A stretch of DNA of 47,288 nt from Aeromicrobium sp. (GCA_025964895.1 JAOPXY010000088.1:1-47288); one strand, 5' to 3'. Shown: positions 9,766-17,506, counted from the stretch's first letter. A program made the numbers and translations. Notes: a model not told the origin generated them from the sequence alone.

Positions 9766-10434
9766 ATGACCACCACGACGAGCACCTGGACCGACGACTG
9801 GCTGTCCGATGTGCCGCTGGTGATCGACGGCCTGCGCGGGCGCTGGTTCGACCGCGACGGTCGGGCCACCGCGATCGACGTCGACCGTCCGTTCGTCCTC
9901 GCGCCCGGGGAGGAGACAGTGAGCGGCGACCTGCTGATGCGCGCGCTGGCTCGCGACGGCGTCGTGGCCCTGCGGGTCCTCGACCCGAACGCCGCGACGC
10001 GGGTGTCGCTCACCGGCATCGACACCTTCGCGCCTGACGAGCGCTGGGTCGTGACCGGTCGGCTCGAGACCGCCCCCGACGACGCGACGATCGGCATCGA
10101 CCACGTCGACGGCTCCCGCAGCGACGACCGTGTGGCCGGCGTCGTCCGCCTCGAGCTCGACGGCCACGCCATCGGCCTCGTCGCCTTCCCGGCGCCGAGC
10201 GGCCGCCTGCAGGTGACGTTCGCCGACGCCACGAACGGCGGCACGACCCAGCAGTTCCGGTTCCTGACCCTCCCGGCGCCGGACGCCGACGGCACCGTCG
10301 CGGTCGACCTGAACCGGGCCTACCTGCCGCCGTGCGCGTTCACCGATCACTACCTGTGCCCCATACCGCCTCCCGAGAACTGTCTTCGGGTCGCGGTGAC
10401 CGCGGGGGAGGCGTTCGTCTCCCGTCGGGCCTAG
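9766..10434 (+). CDS. DUF1684 family protein
   Basis: 222 residues, soluble, no signal peptide. The C-terminal segment with DLNRAYLPPCAFTDHYLCP and PPPENCLRVAVTAGE is the hallmark of DUF1684, a family of unknown biochemical function. The ATG follows AAGGA (ATCGGAAGGATCCCC) at suitable spacing and lies 38 nt after the exporter gene, so it probably belongs to the same transcription unit. The conserved Cys pair within CAFTDHYLC is present. A role in handling the compound moved by the neighbouring importer and exporter is inferred from position only. Confidence 0.85.
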   Translation: MTTTTSTWTDDWLSDVPLVIDGLRGRWFDRDGRATAIDVDRPFVLAPGEETVSGDLLMRALARDGVVALRVLDPNAATRVSLTGIDTFAPDERWVVTGRLETAPDDATIGIDHVDGSRSDDRVAGVVRLELDGHAIGLVAFPAPSGRLQVTFADATNGGTTQQFRFLTLPAPDADGTVAVDLNRAYLPPCAFTDHYLCPIPPPENCLRVAVTAGEAFVSRRA

Positions 10435-10469
10435 GCTGGGCGATCCACGCCATCTTGAGGAGACGCACC

Positions 10470-11450
10470 ATGGAGACACGCACGCTGGGACGCACGGGAC
10501 GAGACGTCTCGGTGGTCGGCCTCGGCACCTGGCAGCTCGGCGCGGACTGGGGCGACGTGACGCGCGAGGACGCGATCGCGGTGCTCGACGCGGCGGTCGA
10601 CGCGGGGGTCACGTTCTTCGACACGGCCGACGTGTACGGCGACGGGCGCAGCGAGCAGCTGATCGGCGAGTACCTCCGAGCGCGCCCCGACCTGGACGTC
10701 TTCGTGGCGACCAAGATGGGCCGCCGCGCAGAGCAGGACCCCGCCCACTTCACGATGGACAGCTTCCGGGAGTGGACGGACCGCTCGCGCGCCAACCTGG
10801 GCGTCGAGACCCTCGACCTGGTGCAGCTGCACTGCCCGCCGACCGCGGTGTTCGCCGACGACCGGGTGTTCGACGACCTCGACACGCTCGTAGCCGATGG
10901 CGTCATGGCCGCGTACGGCGTCAGCGTCGAGACCGTCGATGAGGCGCTGACGGCGATCGCGCGTCCGGGCGTCGCGAGCGTCCAGATCATCCTCAACGCG
11001 TTCCGGCTCAAGCCGCTCGACGAGGTGCTGCCCGCCGCGCGGGAGGCCGGCGTCGGCATCATCGCGCGCGTCCCGCTCGCGTCCGGCCTGCTCTCGGGGC
11101 GCTACACCGAGCAGACGACGTTCGCGGCCGACGACCACCGCACCTACAACCGCAACGGCGAGGCCTTCGACGCGGGCGAGACGTTCTCCGGCGTCGACTT
11201 CGCGACGGGCGTGGCGGCGGCGCGCGAGTTCGCCGCGCTGGTGCCGGACGGCGTCCACCCCGCGCAGGCGGCGATCGCCTGGATCCTGGCGCAGGACGGT
11301 GTGACCGCGGCGATCCCCGGCGCCCGCAGCGTCACCCAGGCGCGCTCGAACGCGGCCGCGGCGACGGTGCCCGTGTCAGAGAAGCTCGACCGAGCGGTGC
11401 ACGAGCTCTACGACCGCGAGCTGCGCGAGGCCGTCCACCCCCGCTGGTGA
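10470..11450 (+). CDS. Aldo/keto reductase
   Basis: 326 residues, the usual length for this NAD(P)H-dependent TIM-barrel family. The catalytic tetrad can be followed: Asp and Tyr in FFDTADVYGDGRSE, Lys in FVATKMGR, His in LVQLHCPP. The C-terminal cofactor segment AAIPGARSVTQARSNAAAA matches the family's adenosine-phosphate loop. Start ATG 10470 follows GAGGAG at 8-9 nt. A -10-like TAGGCT lies around 10433-10438, right at the stop of the DUF1684 gene, so this gene probably has its own promoter. It converges on the hydrolase gene downstream. The substrate is not predictable. Confidence 0.93.
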   Translation: METRTLGRTGRDVSVVGLGTWQLGADWGDVTREDAIAVLDAAVDAGVTFFDTADVYGDGRSEQLIGEYLRARPDLDVFVATKMGRRAEQDPAHFTMDSFREWTDRSRANLGVETLDLVQLHCPPTAVFADDRVFDDLDTLVADGVMAAYGVSVETVDEALTAIARPGVASVQIILNAFRLKPLDEVLPAAREAGVGIIARVPLASGLLSGRYTEQTTFAADDHRTYNRNGEAFDAGETFSGVDFATGVAAAREFAALVPDGVHPAQAAIAWILAQDGVTAAIPGARSVTQARSNAAAATVPVSEKLDRAVHELYDRELREAVHPRW

Positions 11451-11467
11451 CCCACCCAGTCGGGACG

Positions 11468-12274
11468 TCAGTGCTGCTCGGCCCAGGTGAGCGCGTAGTC
11501 GGCCACGTCCTCCCAGCCGTCCTGGCCGACGACGTAGTGGGTGCGGCCCTCGAACTCATTGACCTCGACGACGCCGCTCTTGTATGCGGCGGCGTTCTTG
11601 TGATTGACCTTCGTCGGGACGATGTGGTCGGCCGTGCCCGCCGTGAACAGCAGGGGAGCGCGGCCGGTCTTGGCGTAGTCGATCCGCGACTCGCCGGTGT
11701 TCATCAACAGGTGCAGCGCCGCCTGCCACAGGGGCTTGCCGGGCGCGGGGATCTGCAGCTCCTGACGCACCTTCTCCGACTCGTCCATCGTCAGCGTGTT
11801 GGTGAACGCGTAGTGGAACTGCTTCGCGTTGAGCAGCACGGTCCGGTTGATCGTGAACGGGTTGCCCAGCACGGGCATGCCGGCCTTGACGACGCTGGGC
11901 GGAAGCACCGGCACGCCTGCGGACTGCGCCGAGTTGATCGCTACGCCCGCGCGTCCGTACCCGCGGTCGAGCAGCAGCTGGGTCATCAGGCCACCGAACG
12001 AGTGGCCCATGATGATCGGCTGCTCGCCGGTCTCCGCGACGATCTCGTCGATGACGGTCGCGAGGTGGTCGACGACGGTCTTGATCCGCAGCCCGTTCAG
12101 CGCCGACGGATCCTTGCGCAACCCCTCGACGTCATCGCTGACGCCGGGCCACGCGGGAACGACGACGTCGTACCCGGCCTGCTCGTACCTGGACTTCCAG
12201 CCGGCCCAGCTCTTCGGTGTCATCCAGAGTCCGTGGACCAGGACGATGGTGCCCTTGCCGTTCTCTTCGCTCAT
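11468..12274 (-). CDS. Alpha/beta hydrolase
   Basis: 268 residues. The oxyanion-hole segment LVHGLWMTPKSW (HG motif) follows the first strand, the nucleophile elbow reads MGHSFGG, the acid is probably Asp in AGTADHIVP and the catalytic His is in GRTHYVVG. There is no signal peptide, so the enzyme should be cytoplasmic. ATG is preceded on the minus strand by GAGGAGAG. The gene stands alone and converges with the aldo/keto reductase, with only 17 nt between the stops. It could act on an ester, amide or C-C bond; the sequence does not say which. Confidence 0.9.
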   Translation of the reverse strand: MSEENGKGTIVLVHGLWMTPKSWAGWKSRYEQAGYDVVVPAWPGVSDDVEGLRKDPSALNGLRIKTVVDHLATVIDEIVAETGEQPIIMGHSFGGLMTQLLLDRGYGRAGVAINSAQSAGVPVLPPSVVKAGMPVLGNPFTINRTVLLNAKQFHYAFTNTLTMDESEKVRQELQIPAPGKPLWQAALHLLMNTGESRIDYAKTGRAPLLFTAGTADHIVPTKVNHKNAAAYKSGVVEVNEFEGRTHYVVGQDGWEDVADYALTWAEQH

Positions 12275-12340
12275 GACGCTCTCCTCGTGGACGTGACAGG
12301 GTGGTGCCTGCTGTCGACGGTAGAGGTCCCGGCCCCCTCA

Positions 12341-12361
12341 GCCCAGCCCCCACCGCTGGGC
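12341..12361 (-). terminator. GC-rich hairpin downstream of the trmB operon
   Basis: GCCCAGC at 12341-12347 pairs with GCTGGGC at 12355-12361 around a 7-nt loop. It lies 27 nt past the stop of the 12388-12771 gene, in the right place to end the minus-strand trmB transcript. No U-run follows, so it is a weak or factor-assisted terminator candidate. The quadruplex motif at 12363-12381 lies directly beside it. Confidence 0.45.
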
Positions 12362-12362
12362 C

Positions 12363-12381
12363 GGGGTGGGGTGGGGTGGGG
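12363..12381 (+). other. G-quadruplex motif, four runs of four G with single-T loops
   Basis: The + strand reads GGGGTGGGGTGGGGTGGGG, a perfect (G4T)3G4 pattern. Runs of four G with 1-nt loops are among the most stable parallel intramolecular quadruplexes known in vitro. It sits in the 113-nt gap between the end of the trmB operon and the start of the alpha/beta hydrolase gene. The G-rich strand is the non-template strand for neither minus-strand gene; their RNA would carry the C-rich copy. Confidence 0.85.
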
Positions 12382-12387
12382 CGCGGG

Positions 12388-12771
12388 TCAGGACTGTTCG
12401 ATGCGCAGGGCGGCCCACGCGTCGTCCAGCAGGATCGACTCGACCGCGTACCAGCCGTAGTCGGCGGTGAGCTCCTGGATCGCGTCCTCGTCGATGTCGA
12501 CGTCGCGCACGGGGTAGGTGATCCACACCAGCGGGATCGACCCCAACTGCGGCAGGACGTCGTCGAAGCTGTCGGCGAGCCCGACCCGGTCGGCGGCGAA
12601 CAGGATCGCCGCGTCGACGGACTCGGTCTCCTCCTCGTCGAGCACCTCGATCATCTCCGCGCCCTCGGGCATGGGGTCGAGCACAGAGGTCTCCTCGACC
12701 GAGGTGCCGATGATCCACACGACGAAGCCGTCGGAGATGCGCAGCTTCTCGGCGTTGCCCAGCTCAGTCAT
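12388..12771 (-). CDS. Hypothetical protein, DUF3052-like, coupled to trmB
   Basis: 127 residues, acidic, no membrane segment or signal peptide. The order of segments resembles DUF3052-type proteins (a fold derived from methyltransferases without the catalytic core): KLRISDGFVVWIIG as a first strand and glycine turn, MIEVLDEEE, a DAAILFAADRVGL segment, then LGSIPLVWITYPV and a C-terminal strand region ending AWAALRIEQS. The start ATG overlaps the stop of trmB by 4 nt, so the two are translationally coupled. I do not recognise a function; the family assignment is tentative. Confidence 0.75.
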   Translation of the reverse strand: MTELGNAEKLRISDGFVVWIIGTSVEETSVLDPMPEGAEMIEVLDEEETESVDAAILFAADRVGLADSFDDVLPQLGSIPLVWITYPVRDVDIDEDAIQELTADYGWYAVESILLDDAWAALRIEQS

Positions 12772-13493
12772 GCCGTCATCCTAGGGGTGCGGCGGACCGC
12801 GAGGAGATCTCGGATGTCGCGGTCGACGCGCAGTCCCTTGTCCTCGAACCGGGTCACGGGACGTCCGTCGAAACGCGGTGCCCAGTCGCCGGAGAAGTCG
12901 AAGTCGGGTGCGTCCGCGAGCACGAGCCGCATGTGGTCGGCGTAGTCCTGCCAGTCCGTCGCGAGCCGCCACGCGCCGCCGGGCTCGAGGATGCGGGCCG
13001 CGAGCGCCGCAAACTCCGGGCTCACGAGGCGCCGCTTGTGGTGGCGCGTCTTGTGCCACGGATCGGGGAACCACAGCCGCAGCTCGCGCACCGAGCCGGC
13101 CGGCACCATAGTCGTGAGCGCCTCCGCGGCGTCGACGACCGCCAGGCGGATGTTCGTGACGCCCCGGTGACGCATCGTCACGAGCGTCTGCGCGACTCCC
13201 GGGACGTAGACCTCGAGCCCCAGGAAGTCGACGTCGGGGTGCTCGAGCGCAGCGTGGACCAGCGACTCGCCGCGTCCGCTGCCAATCTCGACGACGAGCG
13301 GCGCCTCGCGCCCGAACACCGCCGCCGGGTCGAGCACGTAGGCGGGGTCGACCGACGTGCTGGTGCCGTGACGCGGAACGTCCAGCATGTGCGTGGCCGC
13401 GAGCTCGTCCCACGCGCTCTGCTGGCGCGGCGTCAGGCGGCCACCACGCCGGGTGAAGGAGACCGGCCGAGCCCGGTGCAGCGAGGATTCCAC
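12768..13493 (-). CDS. trmB: tRNA (guanine-N7-)-methyltransferase
   Basis: 241 residues. TrmB uses S-adenosylmethionine to methylate G46 of tRNA. Visible motifs are the SAM-binding EIGSGRGESLVHAAL, FLGLEVYVPGV with the acidic residue at the end of the second strand, the loop VRELRLWFPDPWHKTRHHKRR that carries the family's PDPW-K-HHKRR signature, and the late GLRVDRDIRDLL region. GTG 13493 is chosen because the N-terminal stretch SFTRRGGRLTPRQQSAWDEL belongs to the family. On the minus strand a TACGCT -10 box (+ strand 13501-13506) ends 7 nt before this GTG, predicting a leaderless mRNA. The downstream gene overlaps by 4 nt. Confidence 0.93.
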   Translation of the reverse strand: MESSLHRARPVSFTRRGGRLTPRQQSAWDELAATHMLDVPRHGTSTSVDPAYVLDPAAVFGREAPLVVEIGSGRGESLVHAALEHPDVDFLGLEVYVPGVAQTLVTMRHRGVTNIRLAVVDAAEALTTMVPAGSVRELRLWFPDPWHKTRHHKRRLVSPEFAALAARILEPGGAWRLATDWQDYADHMRLVLADAPDFDFSGDWAPRFDGRPVTRFEDKGLRVDRDIRDLLAVRRTPRMTA

Positions 13494-13499
13494 CCGCGC

Positions 13500-13506
13500 T
13501 AGCGTA
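13500..13506. promoter_or_regulatory. Overlapping divergent -10 boxes shared by trmB and the DinB-family gene
   Basis: TAGCGT on the + strand (13500-13505) lies 6 nt before GTG 13512. TACGCT on the minus strand (13506 to 13501) lies 7 nt before GTG 13493. The two TANNNT boxes overlap by five bases. Both predicted transcription starts fall on or beside the start codons, so both mRNAs would be leaderless and only one polymerase could occupy the site at a time. Confidence 0.55.
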
Positions 13507-13511
13507 GCCGC

Positions 13512-14030
13512 GTGGACATCGAGCCGGACGGCAAGGACTGGACGTGGGTGCTGTCCGAGCGGTGTCCCGAGTGCGGGCTCGTCTCCGGCGAGGTCCCGGC
13601 GCGTGACGTGGCTCGCCTGGTCGAGGCGGACCTGCCCCGGTGGGAGGCGGTCCTGCGCAGGCCGGACGCGCGAGAGCGTCCCGACCCCACGACCTGGTCT
13701 CCGACCGAGTACGCCTGCCACGTGCGCGACGTCTTCGTGACGTTCGAGGGGCGCCTGCGGCTCATGCTCGACGAGGACGACCCGCTGTTCGCGAACTGGG
13801 ACCAGGACGTGACCGCCGTCGAGGACGACTACGCCTCGCAGCGTCCCGAGGACGTCGCGCCGCGGCTCGTCGCCGCCGGCCGCTCGGCCGCCGCGGCGTT
13901 TGGCGCCGTGCCCGACGACGCGTGGGGCCGGATGGGACGGCGCAGCAACGGCTCGTTCTTCACGGTGGAGACCCTGGCGCAGTACTTCGTGCACGACGTC
14001 GTGCATCACCTCCACGACGTCGCCGGCTGA
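13512..14030 (+). CDS. DinB-family protein
   Basis: 172 residues. The DinB/YfiT fold is a four-helix bundle that usually binds a metal through three His. Here EYACHVRDVF gives the first His and HDVVHHLHDV near the C-terminus gives the others. The N-terminal WVLSERCPECG carries the CPECG motif common in an actinobacterial branch of the family. Members include mycothiol- and bacillithiol-dependent enzymes, which suits a mycothiol producer, but no substrate can be named. The GTG start has no ribosome-binding site; it fits leaderless initiation from the TAGCGT box 6 nt upstream. Confidence 0.88.
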   Translation: MDIEPDGKDWTWVLSERCPECGLVSGEVPARDVARLVEADLPRWEAVLRRPDARERPDPTTWSPTEYACHVRDVFVTFEGRLRLMLDEDDPLFANWDQDVTAVEDDYASQRPEDVAPRLVAAGRSAAAAFGAVPDDAWGRMGRRSNGSFFTVETLAQYFVHDVVHHLHDVAG

Positions 14031-14066
14031 CGCGACACGCCCGCGGTGCCGGGATGCGCGCTCGGC

Positions 14067-14093
14067 ACGGTACTGCGGATTGCGTGGTACCGT
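14067..14093. promoter_or_regulatory. Inverted repeat and -10 box in front of the PadR-type gene
   Basis: ACGGTAC (14067-14073) and GTACCGT (14087-14093) form perfect 7-bp arms with a 13-bp spacer. The right arm contains TACCGT (14088-14093), a TANNNT -10 box that ends 7 nt before ATG 14101. A repressor bound here would cover the -10 box directly. PadR proteins commonly repress their own genes, so autoregulation is the natural reading (inference). Confidence 0.6.
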
Positions 14094-14100
14094 CCGATCC

Positions 14101-14421
14101 ATGGATGCCACTCAGCTGTTGAAGGGAGTGCTCGACGTCGCGGTGCTCGCGGTCGTCGAGGACGAGGACGGGTACGGCTACGACGTCGTGCGCAGGCTGC
14201 GCGCCGCCGGCCTCGAGGACGTCGGAGAAGCCTCCGTCTACGGGACCCTGCGCCGGCTCTACACCGCGGGAGCGCTGACGTCCTACGTCGTGCCCTCCGA
14301 GGAGGGGCCGCACCGCAAGTACTACGGCATCAACGCCCAGGGACGGGCGACGCTCGAGCTCCAGCGCAAGGTCTGGGCCGAGTTCTCCACCACCATGAAC
14401 CAGCTCCTGGAGGCCGCATGA
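14101..14421 (+). CDS. PadR-family transcriptional regulator
   Basis: 106 residues, the size of the short PadR-s2 class. The winged helix is clear: LLKGVLDVAVLAVVEDEDGYGYDVVRRL, then VGEASVYGTLRRLYTAGALTSY as recognition helix and wing, then the HRKYYGINAQGRATLE segment and a C-terminal dimerisation helix. There is no room for a ribosome-binding site after the predicted transcription start, so the mRNA is probably leaderless. The stop overlaps the start of the HAAS-type membrane protein by 4 nt. PadR-HAAS pairs of this type are common in Actinobacteria and Firmicutes. Confidence 0.93.
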   Translation: MDATQLLKGVLDVAVLAVVEDEDGYGYDVVRRLRAAGLEDVGEASVYGTLRRLYTAGALTSYVVPSEEGPHRKYYGINAQGRATLELQRKVWAEFSTTMNQLLEAA

Positions 14422-15416
14422 GCACGTCCACCGTCGCGCCCGAGATCGTCGCGTTCGCCCGGGACGTCCGTGAGGCGCTCGCCGATCTGCCCGCCGACGA
14501 GGTCGACGACCTCACCGAGGGCCTCGAGGCCGATCTCGCCGAGTCGCTGGCCGAGGACCTGCGCCGGACCCTGCCCGACCCCGTCGCCTACGCGGCCGAG
14601 CTGCGCGCCGCCGCCGGGTTGCCGACCCGCGCGCCCAGCCGTGGTCTGTGGGGCGGATTGGCCGATGCGTGGCGTGACGACGTGGCACGGACGAAGGAGG
14701 CGATCACCCGCAGCCCCGCGTTGGCTTCGGCGCTGGCGTTCTTCGTGCCGTTGCGACCGGTCTGGTGGATCGCACGGGCGTGGGTCGCGATCTGGATCTC
14801 GGCCGCGGCGTACGGCGACGAGCAAGGATTCGCCTTCGAGCCGGTCTGGATCGTCCCGCTGCTCGGCGCCATCGTCGTCAGCGTCCAGTGGGGCCGCGGC
14901 CTCTGGCAGTTCCCGAGACTGCGCGGCCTCCTGGTGGTCGGCAACATCCTCGCGGGCGTCGCCTTCTTGCCGGTCACCCTGTCCGCCTACGGCAATGTCG
15001 ACGACGACTACGTCCGGGCGGAGTACGTCGACGAGGGCTCGTACGACGTCGACGGCCTGGCCATGTCGGGCGAACCGGTCACCAACATCTACGCCTACGA
15101 CGCGGCCGGCAATCCGCTGACCGGCGTGCAGCTGTTCGACATCGAGGGCAAGCCGCTGGTGCCCAACCGTGACGTCGACACCACCTCGATCCAGCAGACG
15201 CCGGCAACGCTCGAGACCGGTGCGAAGGTGTTCAACGTCTACCCGCTGGCCCTCACCCAGATGATCTGGGACGAGTTCGGCGAGCTGGTGCCGGATCCGG
15301 ACGTCGATCCCGCCAAGCTGGCCGCGTACGCCAACGGACCCTTCCTCAGGGTCCCGGCCGTCCAGGCGCCCGCCGCCGTCCAGCCCACGGAACCGGTTGC
15401 ACCACTCAACGAGTAA
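14418..15416 (+). CDS. HAAS-domain membrane protein paired with PadR
   Basis: 332 residues. Residues 1-75 form an amphipathic alpha-helical domain (FARDVREALADLPADEVDDLTEGLEADL, then LPDPVAYAAELRAAAGL) typical of the HAAS domain that follows PadR genes. Membrane segments follow, around ALASALAFFVPLRPVWWIARAWVAIWIS, WIVPLLGAIVVSVQW and LLVVGNILAGVAFLPVTL. About 150 residues after them, rich in Asp, Tyr and Thr, should lie outside the membrane and may sense a ligand or envelope state (inference). It is translationally coupled to the regulator by an ATGA overlap, so the two probably act together. Confidence 0.85.
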   Translation: MSTSTVAPEIVAFARDVREALADLPADEVDDLTEGLEADLAESLAEDLRRTLPDPVAYAAELRAAAGLPTRAPSRGLWGGLADAWRDDVARTKEAITRSPALASALAFFVPLRPVWWIARAWVAIWISAAAYGDEQGFAFEPVWIVPLLGAIVVSVQWGRGLWQFPRLRGLLVVGNILAGVAFLPVTLSAYGNVDDDYVRAEYVDEGSYDVDGLAMSGEPVTNIYAYDAAGNPLTGVQLFDIEGKPLVPNRDVDTTSIQQTPATLETGAKVFNVYPLALTQMIWDEFGELVPDPDVDPAKLAAYANGPFLRVPAVQAPAAVQPTEPVAPLNE

Positions 15417-15500
15417 ATCGGGATCAAACAGACTGTCGAGAGCGTTGGATAGGGTAGAGCCAACGACTCCACCTAGGAGCCGATCCCACGGAGGGAAACC

Positions 15501-16334
15501 ATGAAGAGCAGCAACCCTGTCTTCGCCCGCAGCGCCGAGTTCAACGGCCGCGGCGGCGCGATCGCCAACGACCCGTCCCAGTGGCAGATCGATCTGAACG
15601 GATCGCCCACGCACACCCAGCCGGGCACCGGACGCATGACGATCGACTCGGTCGTCGAGAAGACCGGCATCACGCTGGGTTTGCTCACCGTGGCCGCTGC
15701 CGTCACGTGGTTCGCCATCGGTGACGTCATCGACCCCACGACCGGTGAAGCGATCATGGGCAAGGCCGCCACCTTCGCGATGGTCGGTGCCCTCGTCGGC
15801 TTCGTGCTGGCAATGGTCAACTCGTTCAAGAAGGTCATCAGCCCCGCGCTGGTCCTGGCGTACGCCGTCTTCGAGGGCGTCTTCATCGGCGCCTTCTCGA
15901 AGGTCATCGCGACCTACGTCGGCGACACCACGATCGTCTTCCAGGCCGTGCTCGGCACGGTCGTCGCCTTCGCCGGAACGCTCGCGGCCTACAAGTTCTT
16001 CAACATCCAGGTCACCGACAAGTTCCGCAAGATTATGACGATCTCGGGCTTCGCGATCGTCGGCGTCCTGCTGATCAACATGGTGCTGAGCCTCACCGGT
16101 GTCTTCGAGTCCGGCGGACTGCGCGGCTTCAACACGCTGGGCCTGCTCGTCTCGTGCGCCCTGGTCGTCTACGCGACGTTCATGCTGATCATGGACTTCG
16201 ACTACGCCGAGAAGGGCATCGCGGCCGGCCTGCCGGAGCGCGAGTCGTGGCGCGTGGCCTTCGGCCTCACCGTCACCCTGGTGTGGCTGTACATCGAGAT
16301 CCTGCGCATCCTCGCGATCCTGCGTGGCGACTGA
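15501..16334 (+). CDS. Bax inhibitor-1/YccA-family membrane protein
   Basis: 277 residues with a soluble N-terminal part of about 50 residues (MKSSNPVFARSAEFN, common to actinobacterial members) and about seven membrane helices. The segment LAYAVFEGVFIGAFSKV is the family's conserved core, and a DFDYAEKGIAAGLPERESWRVAFGL stretch carries the paired acidic residues near the last helices. In this family (YetJ) such Asp residues gate a pH-sensitive calcium leak. The ATG follows GGAGGGAAACC. A -10 candidate TAGGGT lies near 15451. A terminator follows at 16354-16385. Confidence 0.92.
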   Translation: MKSSNPVFARSAEFNGRGGAIANDPSQWQIDLNGSPTHTQPGTGRMTIDSVVEKTGITLGLLTVAAAVTWFAIGDVIDPTTGEAIMGKAATFAMVGALVGFVLAMVNSFKKVISPALVLAYAVFEGVFIGAFSKVIATYVGDTTIVFQAVLGTVVAFAGTLAAYKFFNIQVTDKFRKIMTISGFAIVGVLLINMVLSLTGVFESGGLRGFNTLGLLVSCALVVYATFMLIMDFDYAEKGIAAGLPERESWRVAFGLTVTLVWLYIEILRILAILRGD

Positions 16335-16353
16335 TCAACCGCTGAACCCATGA

Positions 16354-16385
16354 CGATGGCCGGTCCCCTGGGGGGCCGGCCATCG
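16354..16385. terminator. Bidirectional terminator between convergent genes
   Basis: CGATGGCCGG (16354-16363) pairs with CCGGCCATCG (16376-16385), and inner C and G runs lengthen the stem to about 13 bp with a small loop. It lies 19 nt past the stop of the Bax-inhibitor-like gene and 92 nt past the stop of the SGNH hydrolase on the other strand, so it can serve both. Confidence 0.75.
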
Positions 16386-16476
16386 GTCTGTTCTGGGCCG
16401 TCACGGGACGTCATACCCAGCGTGGCGCATGGGCCTCGTTCGCGATGACGTCCCGGGCTTTGACGTCGTGGGCGGG

Positions 16477-17421
16477 TCAGCCGGCGCGGCGGCGACGCAG
16501 CACCGTCGCCCAGCGGCCGCCGCCCTGAGGGCCGTCCTGCACGACCTGTGTGCCAGGGTGTTGCGATGCCTCGGCGGCGGCCTCGCGCACCGACATGAGG
16601 TCGCGGGGCTTCTCCGACGTGGCGTAGCTCGTGTACGCGTAGGAACGGGCGCGCTCGCGCAGTGACGCGGCGACGGCGGGGATCAGCACCGAGACCATGT
16701 TGGCGTAGCCCGTCTCGGACGGGTGGAAGCGGTCGGTGCCGAACATGATGTCGCGGTTCTCGGTGAACAGGTTGCCGAGCAGGTCGCCCAGCGACACCGC
16801 ACGCCCACCGGCGCCCACGACCGCGATCGTCTGCCGACGGGCCAGGTGGCGGCTCCAGCTGCGGGCGACCGCGCGCAGCGGCTGCATGATGGGCCGGACG
16901 GAGCCGAGGTCGGGGGTCGTGCCGACGACGACCTGGCAGTCGGCCGTCACGAGGCGGCGTACCGCGTCGGCCAGCAGTCGCGCCGACGTCGCCGGCGGCA
17001 CCTGGTGGACGACGTCGTTGGTGCCGATCACGATGACGGCGACGTGCGGCTCCCAGTCGATCTCCTGGTCGATCTGGTCCATCAGCTCCGACGTCTGCGC
17101 GCCGACGACGGCGCGGCAACGCACCTCGACGGGAGCGTCCATGACGTGCGCGAGGCCGATGCCGAGCATCGCCGACGGGGTCGCGTCGGCCGTCGACATG
17201 CCGTAGCCGACGGCGGCCGAGTCACCCAGCACGAGCACGCGGATCGTCGCGCCCGGCAGGTCGTAGCCGTAGACGCCGTCGGGCGAGGGTGGACGCTCGT
17301 CGGACGTGCCGATCGCACGGCGCGCGAGCATCGCCTCGCCGATCAGGAATCCGTAGAACCCGGAGACGGTTGCGCCGCTGCCGATCAGTGTGGTGGCTGC
17401 GAGTCTGCGGGGTCGGACCAT
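16477..17421 (-). CDS. SGNH/GDSL-family hydrolase
   Basis: 314 residues. The N-terminus has a hydrophobic stretch (LAATTLIGSGATVSGFYGFLIGEAML) that could be a membrane anchor or uncleaved signal. Block I reads VLGDSAAVGYG with the nucleophile Ser, block II has the Gly in the MDAPVEVRCRAVVGAQTSE region, block III reads VIGTNDV with the oxyanion Asn, and block V DRFHPSETGY carries the Asp-His pair. Such enzymes are esterases or lipases, often acting on envelope lipids or acetylated sugars; the substrate here is unknown. The start codon lies 6 nt after a TAAAAT -10 box on the minus strand, so the mRNA is probably leaderless. Confidence 0.9.
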   Translation of the reverse strand: MVRPRRLAATTLIGSGATVSGFYGFLIGEAMLARRAIGTSDERPPSPDGVYGYDLPGATIRVLVLGDSAAVGYGMSTADATPSAMLGIGLAHVMDAPVEVRCRAVVGAQTSELMDQIDQEIDWEPHVAVIVIGTNDVVHQVPPATSARLLADAVRRLVTADCQVVVGTTPDLGSVRPIMQPLRAVARSWSRHLARRQTIAVVGAGGRAVSLGDLLGNLFTENRDIMFGTDRFHPSETGYANMVSVLIPAVAASLRERARSYAYTSYATSEKPRDLMSVREAAAEASQHPGTQVVQDGPQGGGRWATVLRRRRAG

Positions 17422-17427
17422 AACTCG

Positions 17428-17433
17428 ATTTTA
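17428..17433 (-). promoter_or_regulatory. -10 box of the leaderless SGNH hydrolase gene
   Basis: On the minus strand TAAAAT is followed by six bases (CGAGTT) and then ATG at 17421. This is the clearest consensus-like -10 box in the window, and its distance to the ATG predicts transcription starting at the A of the start codon. Confidence 0.6.
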
Positions 17434-17506
17434 CGATGACCGTCTATCGCCCCGTGCCCCAGGACCGCCTACGTGACATGCCTCTCGCCGCCCCTAGGGT
17501 TGCGGC

